A stretch of DNA of 64,000 bases from Burkholderiales bacterium. Its GTDB lineage: Bacteria; Pseudomonadota; Gammaproteobacteria; Burkholderiales; SG8-41. The notes below the pieces were generated by a model. The model ran no database searches. It had not been told where the DNA came from and was given only the letters and a program-made list of their open reading frames with translations. This document shows, one piece after another, positions 54,725 to 62,972 of the stretch; position 1 is the stretch's first letter; every line of letters begins with the position of its first letter. The position numbers were made by a program, and so were the translations under genes. The DNA lies in NCBI GenBank assembly GCA_030684405.1, contig JAUXYA010000031.1, forward strand, positions 69,483 to 133,482, given 5' to 3'.

Positions 54725-56131
54725 TTACACCGCGTCTTCGCCGCGCCCCGCTTCGATTTTAAGTTCCTGGATTTTCCGGGTCAGCGTGTTGCGGCCGAGT
54801 CCCAGCAGCTGCGCCGCCTCGATGCGACGCCCGCCGGTCTGGGCCAGCGCTTTCAGGATCAGTACTTTCTCAAACTGGTGCGTGAGTTCTCCCATGATGC
54901 CGGTTTCACCGCGATGCAGTCGCTGTTCCGCTTCACGGCCGAGGGCGGCGACCCAGTCCTCTCCCCCGGCAGCCGCGGGCTGGGCACGCATCTCCGGTGG
55001 CAGGTCCTTGATCTCGATGGTCGCCGCAGGTGCCATCACCGTCAACCAATGGCAGAGGTTCTCGAGCTGGCGCACATTGCCAGGCAGGTCCTGCGCCGAA
55101 AGATACTTGAGTGTCGCTTCCGCAAGTCGCTTCGATTCGACGCCCAGGTCGCGCGCACTCTTCTGCAGGAAATAGCGGGCCAGCAACGCAATGTCCTCGC
55201 GCCGCTCGCGCAGCGCCGGCAAGCGCAGGCGAATGACATTGAGGCGGTGGAACAGGTCCTCGCGGAACAAGCCCTGCTTGACCCGCGCCTCAAGGTCCTG
55301 GTGAGTGGCCGCGATCACCCGAACATTGGCTTTGATCGGCTGGTGTCCGCCGACGCGGTAGAAATTACCGTCGGACAGCACGCGTAGCAGCCGCGTCTGC
55401 AATTCCTGCGGCATGTCGCCGATTTCGTCGAGGAACAAGGTGCCGCCCTCCGCCTGCTCGAAACGACCACGGCGCATGGTCTGCGCGCCGGTGAAAGCGC
55501 CGCGCTCGTGACCGAAGAGCTCGGATTCGAGCAGCTCCCGCGGAATTGCCGCTGTGTTGATCGCGATGAATGGACGTCCGGCACGTGGGCTGTGGCGATG
55601 CAGTGCGCTCGCCACCAGCTCCTTGCCGGTGCCAGACTCGCCGGTGATCAGCACTGTCGCGTGCGACTGCGACAGGCGGCCGATCGCGCGAAACACCTCC
55701 TGCATCGCCGGCGCCTGACCGAGAATCTCCGGCACCGACTCGCTGATCTCGCCAGCGCTGTCCTGGCGCACGCTTTCATCCATCGCACGGCGGATCAGCT
55801 CGACCGCATGATCGACGTCGAAAGGTTTCGGTAGATACTCGTAGGCGCCGCCCTGAAAGGCGGTTACCGCGCTCTCGAGGTCCGAATACGCGGTCATGAT
55901 GATCACCGGCAGTGACGGATGTCGCAGCTTCGCCTGCTGCAGCAGCTCGAGGCCCGATTCACCCGGCATGCGGATGTCGCTGACCACCACTTGCGGGGTT
56001 TCCTCATCGAGGGCGGCGAGCGCCTCGCGTGCCGAGGAAAACGCCTTGAACGCGATGTTCTCCCGCGTGAGCGCCTTCTCGAACACCCAGCGTATTGAAC
56101 GGTCGTCGTCAATGATCCAGACAGGTTTCAT
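54725..56131 (-). CDS. ntrC: Nitrogen regulation response regulator NtrC
   Basis: A sigma-54 activator of 468 residues. The receiver domain (about 1-115) has [11 protein letters not shown] and the phosphorylated Asp in [13 protein letters not shown]. The AAA+ domain has Walker [16 protein letters not shown] and the sigma-54 contact loop HERGAFTGA. The C-terminal Fis-type HTH is in [22 protein letters not shown] 56131 ([10 protein letters not shown]) is chosen. It is the last gene of glnA-DUF4124-ntrB-ntrC and probably activates the sigma-54 promoter of glnA. Confidence 0.96.
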   Translation of the reverse strand: MKPVWIIDDDRSIRWVFEKALTRENIAFKAFSSAREALAALDEETPQVVVSDIRMPGESGLELLQQAKLRHPSLPVIIMTAYSDLESAVTAFQGGAYEYLPKPFDVDHAVELIRRAMDESVRQDSAGEISESVPEILGQAPAMQEVFRAIGRLSQSHATVLITGESGTGKELVASALHRHSPRAGRPFIAINTAAIPRELLESELFGHERGAFTGAQTMRRGRFEQAEGGTLFLDEIGDMPQELQTRLLRVLSDGNFYRVGGHQPIKANVRVIAATHQDLEARVKQGLFREDLFHRLNVIRLRLPALRERREDIALLARYFLQKSARDLGVESKRLAEATLKYLSAQDLPGNVRQLENLCHWLTVMAPAATIEIKDLPPEMRAQPAAAGGEDWVAALGREAEQRLHRGETGIMGELTHQFEKVLILKALAQTGGRRIEAAQLLGLGRNTLTRKIQELKIEAGRGEDAV

Positions 56132-56147
56132 GGCTTTTCGCAATCAT

Positions 56148-57257
56148 TCATTGGGTTCTGGGCGCTTGCGGCGCGTTCTCGGCCTGCCGCGGATCATCCT
56201 GCACCGGCAGCAGCAGCGTGAAGCAGGTTCTGCCCGGCGCAGTTTCGAAAGTAATGGTGCCCTGATACTGCGTGACAAAATTGTGCGCGATGGTAAGACC
56301 GAGGCCACTACCGCCCTCACGTCCGGAGATCAGCGGCTGGAACACGCGCTCGCGCATCGATTCTGGAATGCCCGGGCCGTTGTCAATGATCTCCAGCTGC
56401 ACGGCATGGCGGTAGCGGCGACGGGACAGCGTCACCTGACGCGCGATACGGGTTCTCAGGCGGATCTCGCCGGCGGAAATGTCCATGCTGCTGCCGCGAA
56501 TCGCCTGTGCGGCATTGCGCGCGATGTTGAGCACGGCCTGGATCAGCTGTTCTCGATCTCCGGTGAGCAGCGGCATGCTGGTGTCGTAGTCGCGGCGCAC
56601 GCGGATTCCGGGAAACTCGGCAAGGATGATACTGCGCACGCGCTCCAGCACCTCGTGAATGTTCACCGGACCAGGCAGCGGCAGCCGGTGCGGCGTAAGC
56701 AGCCGGTCCATCAGCGACTGCAGGCGATCGGATTCCTTGATGATGACCTGGGTGTACTCGTGCAGCGCCGGGCGCTCGAGCTCGCGATCAAGCAGCTGCG
56801 CCGCACCGCGAATGCCGCCCAGCGGGTTCTTGATTTCATGCGCGAGATTGCGGATCAGTTCGCGGTGTGCCTGGCTCTGCTCAAGCAGCCGCGCCTCGCG
56901 CTCGACGCGCAGCTGGCGGTCGATCTGGCGCAACTCGAGCAGCGTGCCCTCGATGCCATCGCCGAGATCCGTCGGGCTTACAGTGCAGGCCAGGTTCAGC
57001 CGCAACCGGCCATTGACCGTGAACTCGACTTCGTGCTCCGTGTAGCTGCAGTTGTTGGCATGCGCATAGCTGATCGCCGATGCCAGCACGGCGTTGTCAC
57101 CGAACAGGCGTTCGAGCGTGAGCCCCGCCATATGGGTGGCGGAGGCCTCGAACAGGTTTTCTGCTGCGGGATTCATGTGGATCACGGCATTTTTGTCATC
57201 CGCCAGAACCACCGCCGTCGCCAGCAGATCGAGTCCGCTCAGCGGGGTGGGAGTCAT
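56148..57257 (-). CDS. ntrB: Nitrogen regulation sensor kinase NtrB
   Basis: A cytoplasmic histidine kinase/phosphatase that controls NtrC under PII signalling. It has 369 residues. An N-terminal PAS domain (about 10-115) is followed by the dimerisation H-box NLAHEIKNPLGGIRGAAQLL with the phospho-accepting His. The ATPase domain has the N-box AVLNIARNAAQAI, DNGPGIP and GSGLGLTIAHNFV. No membrane segments, as expected. It lies 16 bases upstream of ntrC. Confidence 0.95.
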   Translation of the reverse strand: MTPTPLSGLDLLATAVVLADDKNAVIHMNPAAENLFEASATHMAGLTLERLFGDNAVLASAISYAHANNCSYTEHEVEFTVNGRLRLNLACTVSPTDLGDGIEGTLLELRQIDRQLRVEREARLLEQSQAHRELIRNLAHEIKNPLGGIRGAAQLLDRELERPALHEYTQVIIKESDRLQSLMDRLLTPHRLPLPGPVNIHEVLERVRSIILAEFPGIRVRRDYDTSMPLLTGDREQLIQAVLNIARNAAQAIRGSSMDISAGEIRLRTRIARQVTLSRRRYRHAVQLEIIDNGPGIPESMRERVFQPLISGREGGSGLGLTIAHNFVTQYQGTITFETAPGRTCFTLLLPVQDDPRQAENAPQAPRTQ

Positions 57258-57384
57258 GACCGGGGTTCACAACGTGCAGGAGCAAAAAGCACGCCAGCCG
57301 GAGCGCCCCGCAGGGGGCTGGAGCAAGGACAGTGATGTCCGGTCAGAATGCCGGACGACCTGCGCGGGCCCTTGCTGCCGCCCG

Positions 57385-57873
57385 CTAGCGCAGCGAGCCG
57401 AGTTCCTTGCGCAGGTTTGCGATGTTGCTTTCGTGCAGCGCTACTTTTTTCTGGAAGGGCTCCAGACGATCCAGCACACGCTGGTAATTGCGCTCGCTGC
57501 CGAGGCGGATGGCCTCCTGCTCGGCCAACTCCTTGCGCGCCTGGTCGAGCAACTTCTGCTCGTTGCCAAGCTCCTGCTCGAGGATCTTGCGGCGTTCCGC
57601 ATCCCGCTGCTGCTGCGTCGGTGCATCGACTTTGGGAAAACTGCCAGGCGTGGCCTGCGGCTTTGCCGGCACGGTCTTGGTCTGTGGCTGTGCCTGCGGC
57701 TTGGGCGCGGGCACACTCGATATCGGCGGCAGGTTCATCGGCTTGCAGCCCGCCGATTCCGCTTTCAGGTTGGTAAAGCGCTTGTTGCCGCTGCTGTCGA
57801 CGCACTCCCAGATATCGGCCCGCACCGGACCGGACATCCCAAACAACAACACAAAAAGCATCAGCAAGCGCAT
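57385..57873 (-). CDS. Exported DUF4124 protein with coiled coil
   Basis: A 162-residue protein. A signal peptide (MRLLMLFVLLFGMSGPVRA) precedes a DUF4124 segment (DIWECVDSSGNKRFTNLKA). A Pro/Gln/Lys linker follows, then a long coiled coil (about residues 90-162) of QRDAERRKILEQELGNEQKL type. Function unknown; DUF4124 proteins are common in Beta- and Gammaproteobacteria and this one sits between glnA and ntrB, where such genes are often found. The 127-base gap to ntrB holds a small hairpin (GTCCGG/CCGGAC). Confidence 0.85.
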   Translation of the reverse strand: MRLLMLFVLLFGMSGPVRADIWECVDSSGNKRFTNLKAESAGCKPMNLPPISSVPAPKPQAQPQTKTVPAKPQATPGSFPKVDAPTQQQRDAERRKILEQELGNEQKLLDQARKELAEQEAIRLGSERNYQRVLDRLEPFQKKVALHESNIANLRKELGSLR

Positions 57874-58012
57874 CGATAGCCCCGGTTGAATCTGCTACGA
57901 AACAAGGGTTTCCTGAAATGGAAACAGTGGCCGCGTGGTTGACCTGCAGCATGAAGAGGTATCGGCTAAGTCTATGTCAGTAAAGAAAAAGTCGCAATCC
58001 GGCCGGAAAAAC

Positions 58013-58040
58013 AAAAGGGCGGACACGAGCCCGCCCTTTT
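58013..58040 (-). terminator. Intrinsic terminator of glnA
   Basis: On the minus strand GGGCGG and CCGCCC form a stem with A- and T-runs on either side (AAAAGGGCGG ... CCGCCCTTTT), 17 bases after the glnA stop. It would limit read-through into DUF4124-ntrBC. Confidence 0.8.
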
Positions 58041-58056
58041 GCCGGTGCTCACTTGA

Positions 58057-59469
58057 TCAGAGGCTGTAATACAGCTGAAACTCGAGCGGATGCGTGGTCA
58101 TGCGGAAAGCGGTGACCTCTTCCATCTTCAGTTCGATGTAGGCATCGATCATGTCGTTGGAAAACACGCCGCCACGGGTCAGGAACTCGCGGTCCTTGTC
58201 GAGGCAGTCCAGCGCCTGATCCAGCGAAGAGCAGACATTCGGCACTTTCTTCGCCTCTTCCGGCGGCAGGTCGTAGAGGTTCTTGTCGACCGCGTCGCCG
58301 GGGTGAATCTTGTTCTGGATGCCGTCAAGACCGGCCATCAGCATCGCGGTGAACGCCAAGTACGGATTCGCCGTCGGGTCAGGGAAACGCACCTCGATGC
58401 GGCGCGCCTTCGGACTCGCCACATGCGGAATGCGGATCGAGGCCGAACGGTTTTTCGCCGAGTAGGCAAGGTTGATCGGCGCCTCGAAGCCCGGCACCAG
58501 GCGCTTGTACGAGTTGGTACCCGGGTTGGTGATCGCGTTCAGCGCGCGGGCATGTTTGATGATGCCGCCGATGTAGTACAGCGCGAGTTCGGACAGTCCG
58601 GCATAACCGTTGCCGCTGAACAGGTTCTGGCCGCCCTTCCACACCGACTGGTGCACGTGCATGCCCGAGCCGTTGTCGCCGACGATGGGCTTCGGCATGA
58701 AGGTCGCGGTTTTGCCATAGGAATGGGCAACGTTGTGCACGGTGTACTTGAGGATCTGGTTCCAGTCGGCGCGTTTGACCAGGCTGGAGAACATGGTGCC
58801 GATCTCGCACTGCCCTGGTGCCGCGACTTCGTGGTGGTGCACTTCGACCGGAACACCCTGTTCTTCGAGTGCAAGACACATCGCCGAGCGGATGTCCTGC
58901 AGCGAATCCACCGGGGGCACCGGGAAATAGCCGCCCTTGATCGCGGGACGGTGGCCCATGTTGCCGCCTTCCATGTCATCGCCGGACGACCACGGGGCTT
59001 CCGAGGTTCTGACCTTCGCCATCGAGCCCGACATGTCGACGCTCCAGGTCACCGAATCAAACACGAAGAATTCGGGTTCGGGACCGAAATAAGCGGTATC
59101 GCCGATACCGGTCGACTTCAGATAGGCTTCCGCGCGTTTGGCAATGGAACGCGGGTCGCGGTCATAACCCTTGCCATCGGACGGTTCGACCACGTCGCAG
59201 GTCAGGATCAGGGTGGCCTCGTCGGTGAACGGGTCCATGTGCGCAGTGTCCGCATCGGGCATCAGCAGCATGTCGGAAGCCTGGATGCCTTTCCAGCCGG
59301 CGATCGAGGAGCCGTCAAACGCATGGCCATCGGTGAACTTGTCCTCGCCAAACACCTTGGTGGGCACGGACACGTGTTGTTCCTTGCCGCGGGTATCGGT
59401 AAAGCGCAGGTCAACGAACTTGACTTCGTTGTCCTTGAGCATTTTCATGACATCGGCAGTGCTTCCCAT
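58057..59469 (-). CDS. glnA: Glutamine synthetase type I
   Basis: Condenses glutamate and ammonia, the entry point for nitrogen assimilation. It has 470 residues. Signatures are [27 protein letters not shown], the metal-binding [45 protein letters not shown] and the adenylylation Tyr in [14 protein letters not shown]. The ATG has AGGAGA 5 bases upstream. Driven by a sigma-54 promoter with NtrC-type sites, and followed by a terminator before DUF4124 and ntrBC. Confidence 0.97.
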   Translation of the reverse strand: MGSTADVMKMLKDNEVKFVDLRFTDTRGKEQHVSVPTKVFGEDKFTDGHAFDGSSIAGWKGIQASDMLLMPDADTAHMDPFTDEATLILTCDVVEPSDGKGYDRDPRSIAKRAEAYLKSTGIGDTAYFGPEPEFFVFDSVTWSVDMSGSMAKVRTSEAPWSSGDDMEGGNMGHRPAIKGGYFPVPPVDSLQDIRSAMCLALEEQGVPVEVHHHEVAAPGQCEIGTMFSSLVKRADWNQILKYTVHNVAHSYGKTATFMPKPIVGDNGSGMHVHQSVWKGGQNLFSGNGYAGLSELALYYIGGIIKHARALNAITNPGTNSYKRLVPGFEAPINLAYSAKNRSASIRIPHVASPKARRIEVRFPDPTANPYLAFTAMLMAGLDGIQNKIHPGDAVDKNLYDLPPEEAKKVPNVCSSLDQALDCLDKDREFLTRGGVFSNDMIDAYIELKMEEVTAFRMTTHPLEFQLYYSL

Positions 59470-59530
59470 CGAACTCTCCTAACGATTGCGAACGATTTAT
59501 AAAAGGTTGAACAGCTCCGTGGCCTTATTC

Positions 59531-59546
59531 AGCAGGATGTGTACCA
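59531..59546 (-). promoter_or_regulatory. Sigma-54 promoter of glnA
   Basis: The minus strand reads TGGTACACATCCTGCT, against the consensus TGGCACG-N4-TTGCA/T. The invariant GG and GC are spaced by the required 10 bases. It predicts a start near 59520 and a leader of about 50 bases. A TATAAT further upstream on the same strand (about 59567-59572) could be an alternative sigma-70 -10 box. Confidence 0.85.
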
Positions 59547-59624
59547 CCACGGTGCATCAGTATCTATCTGATTATAAAAGTCTTTTTATCCACAAGGCCA
59601 CAGTTGGCGCACTGATTTAGTGCG
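59540..59624 (-). promoter_or_regulatory. NtrC-type binding sites upstream of glnA
   Basis: CGCACT-GATTT-AGTGCG (59608-59624) is a perfect 17-base palindrome of the NtrC class, about 95 bases upstream of the predicted start. A second site-like word (59540-59556; TGCACC-N5-GGTACA on the minus strand) overlaps the -24 box and could repress or autotune the promoter. Assignment rests on similarity to the TGCAC-N7-GTGCA pattern. Confidence 0.65.
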
Positions 59625-59723
59625 GCCCCACCGGTTGCGCCTCATTATAGTGCAGGCCTGTGCTCCATGGCGCCAGTTAGAATCGTCCATCCGCAACAAC
59701 CAACCCCCGCGCAAGGAAACACC

Positions 59724-60176
59724 ATGAACGCCACCGAAGAAATTCTCGCAACCGCCCGCCAACGGGCCGACCAGATGGGCCTGCCTTACAGCGGCGCGCT
59801 GACCCCTGCCGAAGCCTTCCAGATCTGGAAATCGCAACCGGGCGCGCAGCTGGTCGATGTGCGCACCCGCGCCGAGTGGGACTGGGTCGGACGCATCCCG
59901 GGTGCCGTCGAAATCGAACTCCTGAGCTATCCCGGCAACCAGCCAAACCCCGCGTTCATGCAGCAACTCGGGCAGAAGACAGACCCCGCGACACCCGTCC
60001 TGTTCCTCTGCCGCAGTGGCGGGCGCTCGCACAATGCGGCGATGCTGGCACTGCAGGCCGGCTACGGCGAGGTGTACAACGTGCTTGAGGGTTTCGAAGG
60101 TGACCGCGATCCCCAGGGCCACCGCAACAGCGTCGGCGGCTGGCGGGCAGCCGGTCTGCCCTGGGTGCAGGGCTGA
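59724..60176 (+). CDS. Rhodanese-domain protein
   Basis: A 150-residue single rhodanese domain. VDVRTRAEWDWVGRIPGAV is the typical first half and the active-site loop is LFLCRSGGRSHNAAM, with the catalytic Cys. Such proteins carry sulfane sulfur; the acceptor is unknown. ATG 59724 has AAGGAAAC upstream. Divergent from glnA. Confidence 0.92.
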   Translation: MNATEEILATARQRADQMGLPYSGALTPAEAFQIWKSQPGAQLVDVRTRAEWDWVGRIPGAVEIELLSYPGNQPNPAFMQQLGQKTDPATPVLFLCRSGGRSHNAAMLALQAGYGEVYNVLEGFEGDRDPQGHRNSVGGWRAAGLPWVQG

Positions 60177-60192
60177 AAAACGGCCAACGCGG

Positions 60193-61770
60193 CTACTTGC
60201 CGCGCCACACCACCCCGTAGAGATCGTGGCGACGGTCGCGCAGATTGCGCACCGTGCCGTTGTTGCGCGCGGTGATCAGGGTATCCGGGCGAAGATCAGC
60301 GATAGCCACGGTCTCGACGTTCGGCGTGGTATCTGCCGCGATGCCGTCGCGGGCAAACGGGAAATCGCAGGGCGTCAGCACGCAGCTCTGGGCGTACTGG
60401 ATATCCATGTTGCTGACGTTCGGCAGGTTACCGACGTTGCCCGACATCACCACGTAAATCTGGTTCTCCACCGCGCGTGCATGGCAGCAATAACGCACCC
60501 TCAGGTAACTCTGGCGTTCATCGGTGCAGAAAGGCACGAACAGGATCTGTATGCCCTGGTCGGTCAGGTGGCGGACCACCTCCGGGAATTCAGTGTCGTA
60601 GCACACCAGCACGCCGATCGGCCCGCAATCGGTTTCGATGGCGGCCACTGTGTCGCCGCCCTCGATGTTCCACCACGCAACCTCGTTCGGGGTCGGATGG
60701 ATTTTCGGCTGCTCGTGGATGCTGCCGTCCCGCAGAAAGATGTAGGAAATATTCTCCACGCGTCCGCTCGCCACCCGCGTCGGATGCGAGCCGCCGATGA
60801 TATTGATGTTGTGCCGCAGCGCGAGGTCACGCATCGCCTCGCGGAAGCGCGGGGTATATTCGGTCAGCGCCTCGATCGCCTCGGCGGGCCGCATCTCCTG
60901 ATTCTCAATCGACAGCAGCTGCAACGTGAAAAGCTCCGGAAACACCACAAAGTCGCCGTTGTAGGTGGCGACCACATCGACAAAATACTCGACGAACTTG
61001 ATGAATTCCTCGAAGGAATGCACCCGCCGTTGCATGTACTGCACGGTGCCGACGCGCACCGTGTCCGCAAGGCGGCCCCCTGAATAAGTACGTGCCTTGT
61101 CCCCGGCCTTTTGCTGCGGCGCCTTGGGATTGCGCCAGACCAGGTGCACCCCGTGGCCCAGCGACTGCTGGTCGCCGTTGATGTATTCCGGAATTACACC
61201 AATGATTTCGAAGCGGTTGCGCAACTGGAAAGACAGCACCGGATCGCGCTGCCGTTTCTGCTGTATCTCGCGCACATAATTCTCGGCCGTGCCAAAGCGT
61301 TTCAGCCTGCGCGCCAGCGTCGGCAAGCGGCCGACGAACACGATGCCTTCGAGCTTGCGCTCTTCGCACAGTTTCTTGCGCTGGTTGTACAGTCGCTGGC
61401 CAAGGTGATAGCCGCGATAGTCCGGATCGACAAAGACCTCCATGCCGTACAACCAGTCGCCGTCCGGGTCATGGCGGGCGGCGTAGCCGTTGCCGGTGAT
61501 CTCGACCCAGGTGTGCGACTTCAGCGCAATCTCACCGCGGGTGATGAAGGTCGCACAATAACCGACGATCTTGTCTTCGACGGTAATGACGAACTGGCCA
61601 TCAGGGAAAATATTGATCTGGCCCGTGATCGCACCGGCCGAATAGCCCTTCATGCCGGCTTCGGCATAAACGCGCTCGCTCAACGCACAGATCGCCGGAA
61701 CATCAGCCGGCGTGGCATTGCGGATCTGCAGGCGGGTCTTGGGATCAGACAGCGTTGCGATGTTTTTCAT
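60193..61770 (-). CDS. GNAT acetyltransferase-nitrilase (carbon-nitrogen hydrolase) fusion
   Basis: A 525-residue two-domain protein. The N-terminal GNAT domain (about 14-190) has VFVDPDYRGYHLGQRLYNQR as acetyl-CoA loop. The C-terminal carbon-nitrogen hydrolase domain (about 235-520) has the catalytic Glu in VVFPELFTL, Lys in QPKIHPTPNE and Cys in VLVCYDTEFPE. The fusion architecture is known in bacteria, but its substrate is not. An amide might be hydrolysed by one domain and the amine acylated by the other, by inference. Full length with ATG 61770. Confidence 0.93.
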   Translation of the reverse strand: MKNIATLSDPKTRLQIRNATPADVPAICALSERVYAEAGMKGYSAGAITGQINIFPDGQFVITVEDKIVGYCATFITRGEIALKSHTWVEITGNGYAARHDPDGDWLYGMEVFVDPDYRGYHLGQRLYNQRKKLCEERKLEGIVFVGRLPTLARRLKRFGTAENYVREIQQKRQRDPVLSFQLRNRFEIIGVIPEYINGDQQSLGHGVHLVWRNPKAPQQKAGDKARTYSGGRLADTVRVGTVQYMQRRVHSFEEFIKFVEYFVDVVATYNGDFVVFPELFTLQLLSIENQEMRPAEAIEALTEYTPRFREAMRDLALRHNINIIGGSHPTRVASGRVENISYIFLRDGSIHEQPKIHPTPNEVAWWNIEGGDTVAAIETDCGPIGVLVCYDTEFPEVVRHLTDQGIQILFVPFCTDERQSYLRVRYCCHARAVENQIYVVMSGNVGNLPNVSNMDIQYAQSCVLTPCDFPFARDGIAADTTPNVETVAIADLRPDTLITARNNGTVRNLRDRRHDLYGVVWRGK

Positions 61771-61862
61771 GATTTCTCCTCTTTCAGTCCGACTCCGGAG
61801 TAAAACCGAAGTTCCAACCGAAGTTCAATGTGGCTCATGGCACCCGCTGCGGGCACCGGACA

Positions 61863-62678
61863 TCACCAGACGATGAGGCCGGTGTAAGCGCTACCGAGAA
61901 TGAACAGGCCGAAGACGATACGGTACCAGGCAAAAACCCGGAAATCGTGGGTGGCAACATAACGCATCAGCCAGCGGATACTGACGAACGCCGAGACGAA
62001 GGCGCTGACGGTACCGATTCCGAATAACCCCACATCGTCCGCCGACAGCAGCACGCGATTCTTGTAGAGGTCGTAGGCGCCCGCCGCCATCAGTGTCGGT
62101 ACGGCAAGAAAAAATGAAAACTCGGTCGCAGCCCGACGTGACAATCCAAACATCATGCCGCCGATAATGGTCGCGCCAGCGCGCGACACGCCGGGAAACA
62201 GTGCCAAGGCCTGGGCAAAGCCGACCTTCAGCGCATCGCGCCAGGTCATGCAGTCGACATCATCAATGCGCACCGGCTGCTCCCGCCGCTCGACCCAGAG
62301 AATCACGAAGCCACCTGCGATCAAGGCCAGTGCCACCGGCACCGGATGGAACAGGTTCGCCTTGATCATGCCGCCCAACGCCAGTCCGATCACTGCCGCA
62401 GGCATGAATGCCGCCAGCAGGTTCAGCACGAAACGCTGAGCCCCGGCATCGCGGGTCAAGCCGCCGAGCACGCCAAGAAAACGCCCGCGGAACTCCCAGC
62501 ACACGGCGAGCATCGCGCCGGTCTGGATGACCAGTTCGAACACCTTGCCCTTGCCGTCATCAAAATCGAGCAAGCTGCCCGCGATGATCAGATGGCCGGT
62601 GCTGGAAATCGGAAGAAACTCGGTGAGCCCTTCGACGACGCCCATGATCAGGGCTTTGAGGGCGAGGACGGGATCCAT
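61863..62678 (-). CDS. uppP: Undecaprenyl-diphosphatase UppP
   Basis: An inner-membrane enzyme recycling undecaprenyl pyrophosphate, the cell-wall lipid carrier, and giving bacitracin tolerance. It has 271 residues and about eight helices. Active-site motifs are [19 protein letters not shown] and [14 protein letters not shown], where Ala replaces the more common second Ser. The ATG at 62678 gives the usual N-terminus. A 7-bp-repeat arm begins 22 bases upstream of the start. Confidence 0.95.
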   Translation of the reverse strand: MDPVLALKALIMGVVEGLTEFLPISSTGHLIIAGSLLDFDDGKGKVFELVIQTGAMLAVCWEFRGRFLGVLGGLTRDAGAQRFVLNLLAAFMPAAVIGLALGGMIKANLFHPVPVALALIAGGFVILWVERREQPVRIDDVDCMTWRDALKVGFAQALALFPGVSRAGATIIGGMMFGLSRRAATEFSFFLAVPTLMAAGAYDLYKNRVLLSADDVGLFGIGTVSAFVSAFVSIRWLMRYVATHDFRVFAWYRIVFGLFILGSAYTGLIVW

Positions 62679-62700
62679 TGCTGAAGTTTAATTGAGAAGG

Positions 62701-62972
62701 ATCAGTGATGATCGGTAATGGGTGACTGGTAATTGGCATTTGGCGGGCCCGTCCAATTACTATTGATGATTACATAATTCAGTGACAAAAATATCGTCAT
62801 TCCGGACGCGCGTAGCGCGAGCCGGAATCCAGTTCCGCTTCAATACAAAACCCCTGGATTCCTGCTTGCCCCCCAAGAGGACTTCCTTCGGGGCGCGCAG
62901 GAATGACGGGGGCGCAGTCATCGTGCCACGTACTTACGTAATTCTCATTCCGGGCACCAGTCACCAGTCACT
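62701..62972. repeat. 7-bp-repeat palindrome with nested repeat, locus E
   Basis: The left arm holds GGTAATG, GGTGACT, GGTAATT, GGCATTT (62714-62741). The right arm holds ACCAGTC, ACCAGTC, ACTCG (62956-62973), the reverse complement of the GTGACTG word. The TGA stop of the MacB-type gene (62968-62970) lies inside the right arm. Unlike the other loci, the interior is about 214 bases and contains a second, different inverted repeat (62795-62910). A local hairpin GTAATTGG/CCAATTAC lies at about 62729-62760. Confidence 0.65.
62795..62910. repeat. Inverted GTCATTCC...GGAATCCAG repeat (dRS3/REP-like)
   Basis: CGTCATTCC and GCCGGAATCCAG on the left, CTGGATTCCTGC and GCAGGAATGACG on the right, arranged as a nested palindrome. 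The wording is that of the widespread proteobacterial GTCATTCC/GGAATCCAG repeats, similar to Neisseria dRS3. It is nested between the 7-bp-repeat arms of locus E. Confidence 0.7.
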
